From NCBI RefSeq assembly GCF_029892425.1, contig NZ_JARXWB010000034.1, positions 23,174-87,173 on the forward strand: DNA of 64,000 nt, in the 5' to 3' direction. This document shows, piece after piece, positions 1-8,526 of this stretch (positions within the stretch are counted from its first letter, which is position 1; every line of letters starts with the position of its first letter). Origin of the DNA: Bradyrhizobium sp. BR13661. GTDB lineage: Bacteria > Pseudomonadota > Alphaproteobacteria > Rhizobiales > Xanthobacteraceae. The translations under genes were made by a program, and so were the position numbers. The notes below the pieces were generated by a model that saw only the letters and a list, made by a program, of their open reading frames with translations, searched no databases and was not told the origin of the DNA.

Positions 1-1010
1 CCTTCGTTCCCGAATTGTCGGATCTTGCCGATCTCGAGCCCGGCGTCAGCGTCCGAGCGACCATCAAGCAATTCGAGGCGGACGTCCCCGTCCCGCTCGA
101 TGGTGGCATGGTCGGGACCGATGTTGTCGCAGCGTTAAATACCGCGTTCGCCGCTGACGGCGTGATCATTGCGGTCGAACCCGACGTCCTGGTGGCGCGG
201 CCGATCCATCTGGCCTTCGTCACCACGGCCGCGACGCCGTCTGCGATGTTCACACAGTCGTCGCTATCGGTCGGTAGTGGCGCTGCCGTCACGCTGGTCG
301 AGACGCACGAGGGGCCTGATCAGTCCGAATATCAGGTCAACACCGCGCTGCGGATGATGGTCGGCGATCAGGCTCGGCTAGACCACATCAAGGTCACATC
401 CGAAGGTGCGGCCGCGCTGCATCTTGCTACGTTGACTGCAGACATTGGGGCGAATGCGACGTACCGCGAGTTTGGCTTGACGACCGGGGGCGCTGTCGTG
501 CGCAACCAGCTCTTTCTGAGACTTGCAGGCGAGGGGACAACGGCCAGAGTGCACCAGGCGAGCCTGCTTGCCGGCCGTCAGCATGCCGACACAACGCTGG
601 TCGTCGATCACGCCGCCGCTGGCTCTGAGAGCCGGGAGCTGTTCAAGGCGGTGATCGATGACGAGGCGCGCGCGGTTTTCCAGGGCCGGATCACGGTGCA
701 GCCGGGCGCGCAGCAGACCGACGCCAGGATGATGGCGCGGGCATTGCTGCTGTCCGACGACGCGGTCGCCAATTGCAAGCCGGAACTGGAAATCTTCGCC
801 GATGACGTCCAGTGCGGGCACGGCACGACAACCGGTGCGTTGGATGATCAGCTGAAGTTCTACCTCATGGCCCGCGGCATTCCGGAAAAGCAGGCTGAGG
901 CCCTTCTGATCGAGGCCTTCGTCGGTGAGGTCCTCGCCGAGATCGCGCACGACGATCTGCGCGAGGCGTTATCGCGGGCGATGCGCGATTGGCTCAGGGA
1001 TCGGGACTAG
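1..1010 (+). CDS. sufD: SufD, Fe-S cluster scaffold subunit (5' truncated by window edge)
   Basis: Component of the SufBCD scaffold that assembles Fe-S clusters in the cytoplasm. The open frame runs off the left edge: residues F-V-P-E-L precede the first in-window start codon (TTG at 15), and FVPELS is a typical internal SufD motif, so the true start lies outside. The remaining 335 or so residues hold the SufB/SufD beta-helix core (glycine-rich turns, GRITVQPGAQQTDA) and the C-terminal helical part with the conserved CGHGTTTGALD and LLIEAFVGEV segments. sufS begins 4 bp after the stop, so the genes are co-transcribed. Its position beside nifDK suggests Suf serves nitrogenase Fe-S supply; this is inference. 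Confidence 0.9.
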   Translation, partial: FVPELSDLADLEPGVSVRATIKQFEADVPVPLDGGMVGTDVVAALNTAFAADGVIIAVEPDVLVARPIHLAFVTTAATPSAMFTQSSLSVGSGAAVTLVETHEGPDQSEYQVNTALRMMVGDQARLDHIKVTSEGAAALHLATLTADIGANATYREFGLTTGGAVVRNQLFLRLAGEGTTARVHQASLLAGRQHADTTLVVDHAAAGSESRELFKAVIDDEARAVFQGRITVQPGAQQTDARMMARALLLSDDAVANCKPELEIFADDVQCGHGTTTGALDDQLKFYLMARGIPEKQAEALLIEAFVGEVLAEIAHDDLREALSRAMRDWLRDRD

Positions 1011-1014
1011 TCGC

Positions 1015-2256
1015 ATGCATCCGGCGGTCAGCAACGGGAGTTACGACGTCCATCGGGTCCGGCAGGACTTTCCGATCCTGGCGATGCAGGTGCACGGTAA
1101 GCCGCTGGTGTACCTCGACAATGCCGCCTCCGCGCAGAAGCCGCGGGCAGTTCTGGACCGGTTGACCGAGGCCTACACAAGCGAATATGCCAACGTGCAT
1201 CGCGGCCTGCACTATCTCGCCAATGCTGCGACGGAGGCCTATGAGGGGGCGCGCGACAAGGTCGCAAAATTCCTCAATGCGGAGCGGCGCGAAGAGATCG
1301 TGTTCACCCGCGGTGCCACGGAGGCGATCAATCTCGTGGCGCAGACGTTCGGCCGGGAGCGGATCGGCGAAGGCGACGAGATCGTGCTCTCGATCATGGA
1401 GCACCACGCCAACATCGTGCCCTGGCATTTTCTCCGCGAACGAAACGGCGCGGTGATCAAATGGGCTCCGGTCGACGACGAGGGTAATTTCCTGATCGAC
1501 GAGTTCGAGAAGCTCCTGACTAAAAAGACCAAACTGGTCGCGATCACTCAGATGTCGAACGTGCTTGGCAGCGTGGTTCCGGTCAAGGAGGTCGTCCGTC
1601 TGGCGCATGCACAGGGGATTCCCGTCCTCGTCGACGGCTCGCAAGCGGCCGTCCACATGGATGTCGATGTCCGCGATATCGACTGCGATTTCTATGTCGT
1701 GACTGGACACAAACTGTACGGGCCGACCGGAATCGGCGCCCTCTATGGCAAATACGAGCATCTTGCGGTCATGCCGCCCTTCAACGGCGGCGGCGAGATG
1801 ATCCGCGAAGTCTCGCGCGATGCCGTCACCTATGGCGAGCCGCCGCACCGTTTCGAGGCCGGAACGCCGCCGATCGTGCAGGCGATCGGCTTTGGCGCGG
1901 CCATCGACTACGTCCAATCCATCGGCAAGGAGCGGATCCGCAGACATGAGAGCACCCTGTTGGCCTATGCCCAGGAACGGCTGCACGGAATCAACTCCCT
2001 GCGGATTGTCGGGACGGCCGCCGACAAGGGAGCGCTCGTATCGTTCGAGATGAAGAACGCCCACGCTCATGATTTCGCAACCGTGATCGACCGTGCCGGC
2101 GTCGCGGTACGTGCCGGCACGCATTGTGCGATGCCGTTGCTCGAACGCTTCGGCGTAACCGCGACCTGCCGCGCCTCGTTCGCACTTTACAACACGATGG
2201 AGGAGGTCGACTCGCTGGCCGAGGCTTTGCTCAAGGCTCAGGAGCTATTCTCATGA
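1015..2256 (+). CDS. sufS: SufS, class II cysteine desulfurase
   Basis: PLP enzyme that takes sulfur from L-cysteine as a persulfide for Fe-S assembly, normally activated by SufE. The 413-residue protein shows the N-terminal VYLDNAASAQKP motif, the EHHANIVPW segment, the PLP-lysine motif TGHKLYGPTGIG and the C-terminal active-site loop GTHCAMPLLERFG of the SufS type. I chose ATG 1015, 4 bp after sufD, because the upstream in-frame extension only overlaps sufD in another frame. The next gene overlaps the stop by ATGA. The partner sufE lies just beyond that gene, on the opposite strand. Confidence 0.93.
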   Translation: MHPAVSNGSYDVHRVRQDFPILAMQVHGKPLVYLDNAASAQKPRAVLDRLTEAYTSEYANVHRGLHYLANAATEAYEGARDKVAKFLNAERREEIVFTRGATEAINLVAQTFGRERIGEGDEIVLSIMEHHANIVPWHFLRERNGAVIKWAPVDDEGNFLIDEFEKLLTKKTKLVAITQMSNVLGSVVPVKEVVRLAHAQGIPVLVDGSQAAVHMDVDVRDIDCDFYVVTGHKLYGPTGIGALYGKYEHLAVMPPFNGGGEMIREVSRDAVTYGEPPHRFEAGTPPIVQAIGFGAAIDYVQSIGKERIRRHESTLLAYAQERLHGINSLRIVGTAADKGALVSFEMKNAHAHDFATVIDRAGVAVRAGTHCAMPLLERFGVTATCRASFALYNTMEEVDSLAEALLKAQELFS

Positions 2257-2606
2257 GGAAAAAGGACGCCGCCGAGTCGCTTTCCAACAGGCCACGGGCT
2301 GTAGCCCGTATTGTCTGCAACGCCCAAAGGCGACGGACGGTGCGAAACATGGAACGGCGCGTCACGGGCGAATTTTCGGCTGGCGAGCCGGTCCGCGCGG
2401 TGGCCCTCATCAGGAACGATGGCATGTATCCGCACAAGGATATCGGCGAGCCGCTCGTACATCCGGGCGATGCCGGCATCGTGCGCGAGAGCTGGCGCTT
2501 TCTCGGTGAGGTCTACTACACGGTCGAGTTCGTGGCTCAATCCGTGTTCGTGATCATGCGGGGCCGTGAGATGATGCGGACGGGAACTGCGTTCGACGCG
2601 GCCTGA
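2253..2606 (+). CDS. NifZ-like protein inserted between sufS and sufE
   Basis: A 117-residue protein whose C-terminal part (about residues 40 to 105) matches the NifZ fold signature: G-E-x-V, then IRNDGMYPHKDIGE, a G-x-x-G-I-V-R turn and VYYTVEFVAQSVFVIMRGRE. NifZ helps the second P-cluster of NifDK to mature. The ATG at 2253 overlaps the sufS stop and has an AGGAG 8 bp upstream; a shorter start at 2349 would leave only the NifZ-like domain. The first 32 residues look unrelated to NifZ. It is transcribed with sufD-sufS and converges on sufE with a 2-bp gap. It may be a divergent NifZ paralogue or a related beta-barrel protein of Suf operons. Confidence 0.72.
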   Translation: MRKKDAAESLSNRPRAVARIVCNAQRRRTVRNMERRVTGEFSAGEPVRAVALIRNDGMYPHKDIGEPLVHPGDAGIVRESWRFLGEVYYTVEFVAQSVFVIMRGREMMRTGTAFDAA

Positions 2607-2608
2607 TA

Positions 2609-3052
2609 CTACACGGCTTCAGCGAGCGCCGCCGTCGCATCCGCGCGCATCCGGGTTACCATCGAGCGGAAGCCGTTCGAGCGCTGCGGCGTGAGATGCT
2701 CGCCCAGCCCGAGTCGGTCGAACAGGGCGAGCGGATCTTCGCTGACGATCTCCGTGGCGGGTCGGCCCGACAAAGCCGCAATCAGGATCGCAACCAGGCC
2801 GCGGACGATGTGAGCGTCGCTGTCGCCGGCAAAGCTGACCAGCGGTCGTCCGTCCCGGTGCTCGATGGTGGTGGCGAGCCAGACCTGGCTGACGCAGCCC
2901 GGCACCTTGTTGGCGTCGGTCCGTTGGCCTTCCGGAAGCGGCGCCAGCTTGCGGCCGAGCTCGATCACATAGCGATATCGATCGTCCCACTCATCGAGGA
3001 GGGCGAAATTCTCAATGATGTCGTCGATCGGCGTGGGTAAGGAAGAGGTCAC
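2609..3052 (-). CDS. sufE: SufE, sulfur acceptor for SufS
   Basis: Accepts persulfide sulfur from SufS and passes it to the SufBCD scaffold. The 147-residue protein has the typical SufE start (DDIIENFALLDEWDDRYRYVIELGR), the active-site cysteine in KVPGCVSQVW, and the conserved DSDAHIVRGLVAILI and LTPQRSNGFRSMVTRM segments. Length is normal. It is transcribed towards the suf genes and away from nifD, and a GG-N10-GC sequence lies upstream on the minus strand, so it probably shares the nifD activator sites and is switched on with nitrogenase. Confidence 0.93.
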   Translation of the reverse strand: MTSSLPTPIDDIIENFALLDEWDDRYRYVIELGRKLAPLPEGQRTDANKVPGCVSQVWLATTIEHRDGRPLVSFAGDSDAHIVRGLVAILIAALSGRPATEIVSEDPLALFDRLGLGEHLTPQRSNGFRSMVTRMRADATAALAEAV

Positions 3053-3172
3053 GTGTGCTCTCCGAATTGGAAGTGATCAGCTCTGGTCCGACTGCGAGCG
3101 CAGCTGCGACTTGGCTGCCGGTTACCAGAACACCTCAGGACGGTGGTCGCACTGTATCGGCCATATCCATCA

Positions 3173-3188
3173 AGCAAGCTCCATACCG
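3173..3188 (-). promoter_or_regulatory. Putative sigma-54 promoter of sufE
   Basis: On the minus strand this reads cGGTATGGAGCTTGCt, a GG-N10-GC spacing with a good -12 box (CTTGCT) and a weaker -24 box. It lies 121 bp upstream of the sufE start and faces away from the nifD promoter, with two NifA sites between them. Confidence 0.55.
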
Positions 3189-3253
3189 CCCGGCGGATTG
3201 AAGTCCCGGCGCAATAAAAATCACCGACGACGGCGGGTTGGTGGGGTTCGCAT

Positions 3254-3269
3254 TGTTTTGTTTCGAACA
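3254..3269. promoter_or_regulatory. NifA upstream activator site 1 (sufE/nifD)
   Basis: Exact TGT-N10-ACA (TGTTTTGTTTCGAACA). It sits about 125 bp upstream of the nifD -24 box, a normal distance for NifA, and lies between the two divergent sigma-54 promoters. Confidence 0.8.
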
Positions 3270-3303
3270 GCTGTCCGTGCGACCTCATGTCGACATGACG
3301 CGA

Positions 3304-3319
3304 TGTCGGGTTTGCAACA
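3304..3319. promoter_or_regulatory. NifA upstream activator site 2 (sufE/nifD)
   Basis: Exact TGT-N10-ACA (TGTCGGGTTTGCAACA), 75 bp upstream of the nifD -24 box. It is the second of two sites in the sufE-nifD intergenic region. Confidence 0.82.
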
Positions 3320-3378
3320 ATGCCGAGTCCTCACGCTATCTATCTCCAATAGCTTCGCTTTTTCTGCTCGATGAGCGC

Positions 3379-3394
3379 TGGCACACTCGTTGCA
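3379..3394 (+). promoter_or_regulatory. Sigma-54 promoter of the nifDKENX operon
   Basis: TGGCACACTCGTTGCA: -24 TGGCAC and -12 TTGCA with exact GG-N10-GC spacing. It implies a start of transcription near 3406 and a leader of about 180 nt before nifD. The remainder of 3053-3586 holds no gene I can support. Confidence 0.9.
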
Positions 3395-3586
3395 AAAGTC
3401 CTCGTGCAAGGCGACCTCGCGTACAGACCTCGCGAGAGCGGCGCGCCGATTGAGGGCAATCGGCCGAAGGAGAGCAGACTGACTTTACCGAGACAGGCCG
3501 TCGCGTTGCGAGGCCTGTCGATCGTCTACCAGGCGCTTCGGAGGAAGCGTCGGCCCCTGTTACGAGGACAACCGAAGGATATTCGC

Positions 3587-5089
3587 ATGAGCCTAGCAAC
3601 CACCCAGAGCGTCGCCGAGATCAAGGCGCGCAACAAGCAATTGATCGACGAGGTCTTGAAGGTCTATCCGGAGAAGACCGCTAAGCGCCGTGCCAAACAT
3701 CTCAATGTGCATGACGCCGGCAAGTCCGATTGCGGCGTCAAGTCGAACTTGAAGTCGATCCCTGGCGTGATGACCATTCGCGGCTGCGCCTATGCCGGTT
3801 CGAAGGGCGTGGTGTGGGGCCCGATCAAGGACATGATCCACATCAGCCACGGTCCGGTTGGCTGCGGACAGTATTCCTGGGCCGCGCGGCGCAACTACTA
3901 CATCGGAACGACCGGCATCGACACCTTCGTCACGATGCAATTCACCTCCGACTTCCAGGAAAAGGACATCGTGTTCGGCGGCGACAAGAAGCTCGCCAAG
4001 ATCATCGACGAGATCCAGGAGCTGTTCCCGCTCAATCACGGCATCACCATCCAGTCGGAATGCCCGATTGGCCTGATCGGCGACGACATCGAAGCCGTCT
4101 CGAAGGTGAAGTCCAAAGAGTATGACGGCAAGACCATCGTTCCGGTGCGCTGCGAAGGGTTCCGCGGCGTCTCGCAGTCGCTCGGCCATCATATCGCCAA
4201 CGACGCGGTGCGCGACTGGATCTTCGACAAGATCAGCCCGGAAGCCAAGCCGGCGTTCGAGTCGACGCCCTACGACGTCGCGATTATCGGCGACTACAAC
4301 ATCGGCGGTGACGCCTGGTCGTCGCGCATCCTGCTGGAGGAGATGGGCCTGCGCGTGATCGCGCAATGGTCCGGCGACGGTAGCCTCGCCGAGCTCGAGG
4401 CGACGCCAAAGGCGAAGCTCAACGTGCTGCACTGCTATCGCTCGATGAATTACATCTCCCGCCATATGGAAGAGAAATTCGGTATCCCGTGGTGCGAGTA
4501 CAATTTCTTCGGCCCCTCGAAGATCGCGGAGTCGCTGCGCAAGATCGCGAGCTTCTTCGACGACAAGATCAAGGAAGGCGCCGAGCGCGTCATCGCCAAA
4601 TACCAGCCGCTGATGGATGCGGTGATCGCGAAGTACCGGCCGCGCCTGGAAGGCAAGACGGTGATGCTCTTCGTCGGCGGCCTGCGTCCCCGCCACGTGA
4701 TCGGCGCCTACGAGGACCTCGGCATGGAGGTGGTCGGCACCGGCTACGAGTTCGGCCACAACGACGACTATCAGCGCACCGCCCAGCACTACGTCAAGGA
4801 CGGCACGCTCATCTACGACGATGTCACCGGTTACGAGTTCGAGCGCTTCGTCGAGAAGATCCAGCCCGATCTGGTCGGCTCCGGCATCAAGGAGAAGTAC
4901 GTCTTCCAGAAGATGGGCGTGCCGTTCCGGCAGATGCACTCCTGGGATTATTCCGGTCCCTATCACGGCTATGACGGGTTCGCGATTTTCGCCCGCGACA
5001 TGGACATGGCGATCAACTCCCCAATCTGGAAGAAGACCAAGGCACCCTGGAAGGATGCCCCGCGGCCGAGCCTGATGGCGGCTGAATAA
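3587..5089 (+). CDS. nifD: Nitrogenase MoFe protein alpha chain
   Basis: Alpha subunit of dinitrogenase; with NifK it carries the P-cluster and holds the FeMo-cofactor where N2 is reduced. The 500-residue protein has P-cluster cysteines C67 (IRGCAYAG) and C93 (GPVGCGQYSW) and, further on, the cofactor ligands equivalent to Azotobacter Cys275 (LHCYRSMNYISRH) and His442 (RQMHSWDYSGPYHG). ATG 3587 is chosen because the sigma-54 promoter at 3379-3394 lies inside any longer frame and rules it out. First gene of a long operon; an 11-bp-stem hairpin separates it from nifK. Confidence 0.98.
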   Translation: MSLATTQSVAEIKARNKQLIDEVLKVYPEKTAKRRAKHLNVHDAGKSDCGVKSNLKSIPGVMTIRGCAYAGSKGVVWGPIKDMIHISHGPVGCGQYSWAARRNYYIGTTGIDTFVTMQFTSDFQEKDIVFGGDKKLAKIIDEIQELFPLNHGITIQSECPIGLIGDDIEAVSKVKSKEYDGKTIVPVRCEGFRGVSQSLGHHIANDAVRDWIFDKISPEAKPAFESTPYDVAIIGDYNIGGDAWSSRILLEEMGLRVIAQWSGDGSLAELEATPKAKLNVLHCYRSMNYISRHMEEKFGIPWCEYNFFGPSKIAESLRKIASFFDDKIKEGAERVIAKYQPLMDAVIAKYRPRLEGKTVMLFVGGLRPRHVIGAYEDLGMEVVGTGYEFGHNDDYQRTAQHYVKDGTLIYDDVTGYEFERFVEKIQPDLVGSGIKEKYVFQKMGVPFRQMHSWDYSGPYHGYDGFAIFARDMDMAINSPIWKKTKAPWKDAPRPSLMAAE

Positions 5090-5102
5090 CAGAGGCGACG
5101 TC

Positions 5103-5131
5103 CGGCTCTTCCCGATCCCCGGGAAGAGCCG
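5103..5131 (+). repeat. Intercistronic hairpin nifD-nifK
   Basis: Perfect 11-bp stem (CGGCTCTTCCC with GGGAAGAGCCG) and a 7-nt loop, between the nifD stop and nifK start. There is no T-tract, so it is more likely an RNA stabiliser or processing site than a terminator. Confidence 0.7.
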
Positions 5132-5173
5132 AGAGACGGGCGATCGAACACGAGATCCAACGAAGGTGCCACG

Positions 5174-6733
5174 ATGACACAGAATGCCGAACACGTGCTC
5201 GATCATTTCGAGCTTTTTCGCGGTCCGGAATACCAGCAGATGCTGGCCAACAAGAAGACCCTGTTCGAAAATCCACACGATCCGGCGGACGTCGAACGAA
5301 TCCGCGAATGGGCCAAGACGCCCGAGTATCGCGAGAAGAATTTTGCTCGCGAGGCCCTGACCGTCAATCCGGCCAAGGCCTGCCAGCCTCTCGGCGCTGT
5401 GTTCGTGGCCGTCGGCTTCGAGGGCACGTTGCCCTTCGTGCATGGCTCGCAGGGCTGCGTCGCTTACTACCGCAGCCATCTGTCGCGCCATTTCAAGGAG
5501 CCGAGCTCCTGCGTCTCCTCGTCGATGACGGAAGACGCTGCCGTGTTCGGCGGTCTGAACAACATGATCGACGGGCTCGCCAACACCTACAACATGTACA
5601 AGCCGAAGATGATCGCCGTCTCCACGACTTGCATGGCGGAGGTGATCGGCGACGACCTCAACGCCTTCATCAAGACCGCGAAAGAGAAGGGCTCGGTTCC
5701 GGCCGAGTATGACGTTCCCTTCGCTCATACGCCGGCCTTCGTGGGCAGCCACGTGACCGGGTACGACAACGCGCTCAAGGGCATTCTCGACCACTTCTGG
5801 GACGGCAAGGCCGGTACTGCGCCGAAACTCGAGCGCAAGGAGAACGGCAAGATCAACTTCATCGGCGGCTTCGACGGGTACACTGTCGGTAACATCCGCG
5901 AGATCAAGCGCATCTTTGAGCTGATGGGGATCGAGTATACGATCCTCGCGGACAACAGCGACGTGTTCGACACGCCGACTGACGGCGAGTTCCGTATGTA
6001 CGACGGCGGTACCACGCTGGAAGACGCCGCGAACGCGATCCATGCCAAGGCGACCATCTCCATGCAGCAATATTGCACGGAGAAGACGCTGCCCTTCATC
6101 GCGAACCACGGTCAGGAAGTCGCGGCCTTCAACCACCCGGTCGGCGTCAGCGCCACCGACGACTTCCTGATGACGCTCTCGCGCATCAGCGGTAAGCCGA
6201 TCGCGAAGGCGCTGGAGCAGGAGCGCGGCCGTCTCGTCGACGCCATGGCCGACTCCAGCGCGCATATCCACGGCAAGAAGTTCGCGATCTACGGCGATCC
6301 GGACCTCTGCTACGGCCTCGCGGCCTTCCTGCTAGAGCTCGGCGCCGAGCCGACCCACGTGCTCTCCACCAACGGCAACAAGGCCTGGGCGGAGAAGATG
6401 CAGGCGCTGTTCGATAGCTCGCCGTTCGGCAGGAACTGCCACGCCTATGCGGGCAAGGACCTCTGGCACATGCGCTCGCTGCTGTTCACCGAGCCGGTCG
6501 ACTTCCTGATCGGCAACACCTACGGCAAGTATCTGGAGCGGGACACCGGCACGCCGCTGATCCGCATCGGCTTCCCGGTGTTCGATCGCCATCATCACCA
6601 CCGCTATCCGGTGTGGGGCTATCAGGGCGGCATGAACGTTCTGGTCAAGATCCTCGACAAGATCTTCGACGAGATCGACAAGAACACCAACGTTCCCGCC
6701 AAGACCGACTACAGCTTCGACATCATTCGTTGA
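5174..6733 (+). CDS. nifK: Nitrogenase MoFe protein beta chain
   Basis: Beta subunit of dinitrogenase, sharing the P-cluster with NifD in the alpha2beta2 tetramer. The 519-residue protein shows the P-cluster cysteines C70 (AKACQPLGA), C95 (HGSQGCVAYYRSH) and about C113 (PSSCVSSSMTEDAAVFGG), plus the C-terminal FPVFDRHHHHRYPVWGYQGG motif. The N-terminus has the extended form typical of MoFe NifK. It follows nifD by 84 bp and precedes nifE by 115 bp, each gap holding a strong hairpin. Expressed from the nifD sigma-54 promoter. Confidence 0.98.
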   Translation: MTQNAEHVLDHFELFRGPEYQQMLANKKTLFENPHDPADVERIREWAKTPEYREKNFAREALTVNPAKACQPLGAVFVAVGFEGTLPFVHGSQGCVAYYRSHLSRHFKEPSSCVSSSMTEDAAVFGGLNNMIDGLANTYNMYKPKMIAVSTTCMAEVIGDDLNAFIKTAKEKGSVPAEYDVPFAHTPAFVGSHVTGYDNALKGILDHFWDGKAGTAPKLERKENGKINFIGGFDGYTVGNIREIKRIFELMGIEYTILADNSDVFDTPTDGEFRMYDGGTTLEDAANAIHAKATISMQQYCTEKTLPFIANHGQEVAAFNHPVGVSATDDFLMTLSRISGKPIAKALEQERGRLVDAMADSSAHIHGKKFAIYGDPDLCYGLAAFLLELGAEPTHVLSTNGNKAWAEKMQALFDSSPFGRNCHAYAGKDLWHMRSLLFTEPVDFLIGNTYGKYLERDTGTPLIRIGFPVFDRHHHHRYPVWGYQGGMNVLVKILDKIFDEIDKNTNVPAKTDYSFDIIR

Positions 6734-6744
6734 TGCGGAAGCGA

Positions 6745-6772
6745 CTGCCGCCGCCTGACACGGCGGCGGCAG
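6745..6772 (+). repeat. Intercistronic hairpin nifK-nifE
   Basis: Perfect 11-bp GC-rich stem (CTGCCGCCGCC with GGCGGCGGCAG) and a 6-nt loop, 12 bp after the nifK stop and 76 bp before nifE. No T-tract. It could protect the 3' end of a nifDK message or partly terminate before nifEN. Confidence 0.7.
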
Positions 6773-6848
6773 ACGACCAGTCTAGCCAGAGCGATCGAGA
6801 CTGCGGGGCGACGAGCTCGCGCAGCGGGTCAGGGAATAGGAGAGACGA

Positions 6849-8516
6849 ATGAGCTCGCTGTCGGCCACCATCCAGGACGTTTTCAACGAGCCAGGTTGCG
6901 GCAAGAACGCCAACAAGAGCGAGGCCGAGCGCAAGAAGGGCTGCACCAAGCAGCTGCAGCCGGGCGGCGCTGCCGGCGGTTGTGCCTTCGACGGCGCCAA
7001 GATCGCGCTGCAGCCCTTCACCGACGTCGCTCATCTCGTCCATGGCCCGATCGCCTGCGAGGGCAACTCCTGGGACAATCGCGGCTCAGCTTCCTCCGGG
7101 TCTGATCTCTGGCGGCGGAGCTTCACCACCGACATGAACGAGACCGACATCGTGTTCGGCGGCGAGAAGCGGCTCTACAAGGCGATCAAGGAAGTCATCG
7201 AGAAGTACGATCCGCCAGCGATCTTCGTCTACCAGACCTGCGTTCCCGCCATGATCGGCGACGACATCAACGCGGTCTGCAAGGCAGCCGCGACCAAGTT
7301 CGGCAAGCCGGTCATCCCCGTCAATTCGCCGGGTTTCGTCGGTCCGAAGAACCTCGGCAACAAGCTCGCCGGCGAGGCTCTGCTCGAGCATGTGATCGGC
7401 ACCGAAGAACCCGACTACACCACGCCTTACGACATCAATATCATCGGCGAATACAATCTCTCCGGCGAATTCTGGCAGATCAAGCCGATCCTGGACGAGC
7501 TCGGCATCCGCATCCTCTCCTGCATCTCCGGCGACGGCAAATACCGCGAGCTCGCCTATTCGCATCGGGCCAAGGCCGCGATGATGGTGTGCTCCAAGGC
7601 GATGATCAACGTCGCCCGCAAGATGGAGGAACGCTATGGCATCCCGTTCTTCGAGGGCTCGTTCTACGGCATCCAGGATTCCAGCGACTCGCTGCGCGAG
7701 ATCGCACGCATGCTGATCGAGCGCGGGGCGCCTGCGGAGCTGATGGAGCGGACCGAGGCCGTGATCGCGCGCGAGGAGGCCAAGGCCTGGGCTGCGATCG
7801 AGCGCTTCAAGCCGCGCTTCAAGGACAAGAAGGTGCTGCTGATCACCGGCGGCGTGAAATCGTGGTCCGTGGTCGCCGCGCTCCAGGAGGCCGGCCTCGA
7901 GATCGTCGGCACCTCCGTCAAGAAGTCCACCAAGGAGGACAAGGAACGGATCAAGGAGCTGATGGGCCAGGACGCCCATATGATCGAGGATATGACGCCG
8001 CGCGAGATGTACAAGATGCTGAAAGACGCGCGCGCCGACATCATGCTCTCCGGCGGCAAATCGCAATTCGTCGCGCTGAAGGCGGCGATGCCGTGGCTCG
8101 ACATCAACCAGGAGCGTTGCCACGGCTACATGGGCTACATCGGCATGGTCAAGCTGATGGAGGAGATCGACAAGGCACTCTACAACCCGATGTGGGCGCA
8201 GCTTCGCCGCCCGGCACCTTGGGATGATACCGGCATCAACTGGCAGACCAAGGCGATGGCGCAGATGGACGCGCAGGCCGCGGAAATCGCCGCCGATCCG
8301 GTCCGCGCCGAGGAGACCCGGAGGGCCAAGAAGATCTGTTTCTGCAAGACGGTTGATCTCGGCAGCATCGAGGATGCCATCGCCGAGCACGCTCTCTCTA
8401 CGGTCGACGGCATCAAGGAGCACACCAATGCGTCCGGCGGCTGCGGCGCCTGCAAGGGACGGATCGAGGACATCCTCGCCGCGCAGCCGGCGCCGGTGCT
8501 CCAGGCGGCGGAGTAG
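6849..8516 (+). CDS. nifE: NifE, FeMo-cofactor scaffold subunit, with C-terminal [2Fe-2S] (BFD-type) extension
   Basis: NifE and NifN form the scaffold on which NifB-co is converted to FeMo-co. The first ~490 residues are a normal NifE (PGGAAGGCAFDGAK, HGPIACEGNSWDNRGS, FVYQTCVPAMIGDD). Beyond the usual end, residues ~490 to 555 form a small extra domain with C497-x-C499 and C532-x2-C535 (KICFCKTVDLGSIEDAI and GGCGACKGRIEDIL). This is the bacterioferritin-associated-ferredoxin or NifU-central type of [2Fe-2S] domain. Some rhizobial NifE proteins are known to be longer than usual. nifN starts 10 bp downstream. Confidence 0.95.
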   Translation: MSSLSATIQDVFNEPGCGKNANKSEAERKKGCTKQLQPGGAAGGCAFDGAKIALQPFTDVAHLVHGPIACEGNSWDNRGSASSGSDLWRRSFTTDMNETDIVFGGEKRLYKAIKEVIEKYDPPAIFVYQTCVPAMIGDDINAVCKAAATKFGKPVIPVNSPGFVGPKNLGNKLAGEALLEHVIGTEEPDYTTPYDINIIGEYNLSGEFWQIKPILDELGIRILSCISGDGKYRELAYSHRAKAAMMVCSKAMINVARKMEERYGIPFFEGSFYGIQDSSDSLREIARMLIERGAPAELMERTEAVIAREEAKAWAAIERFKPRFKDKKVLLITGGVKSWSVVAALQEAGLEIVGTSVKKSTKEDKERIKELMGQDAHMIEDMTPREMYKMLKDARADIMLSGGKSQFVALKAAMPWLDINQERCHGYMGYIGMVKLMEEIDKALYNPMWAQLRRPAPWDDTGINWQTKAMAQMDAQAAEIAADPVRAEETRRAKKICFCKTVDLGSIEDAIAEHALSTVDGIKEHTNASGGCGACKGRIEDILAAQPAPVLQAAE

Positions 8517-8526
8517 GGCGCAGCCG

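Noticed and set aside
3371..3586. 72-residue N-terminal extension of NifD from an ATG at 3371
   Set aside because: The nifD sigma-54 promoter (3379-3394) lies inside it, so this stretch would not be on the main mRNA, and the extension has no NifD similarity.
3593..6271. 892-codon open frame on the minus strand over nifD and nifK
   Set aside because: Antisense shadow of high-GC genes; composition is typical of such shadows and nifDK are certain.
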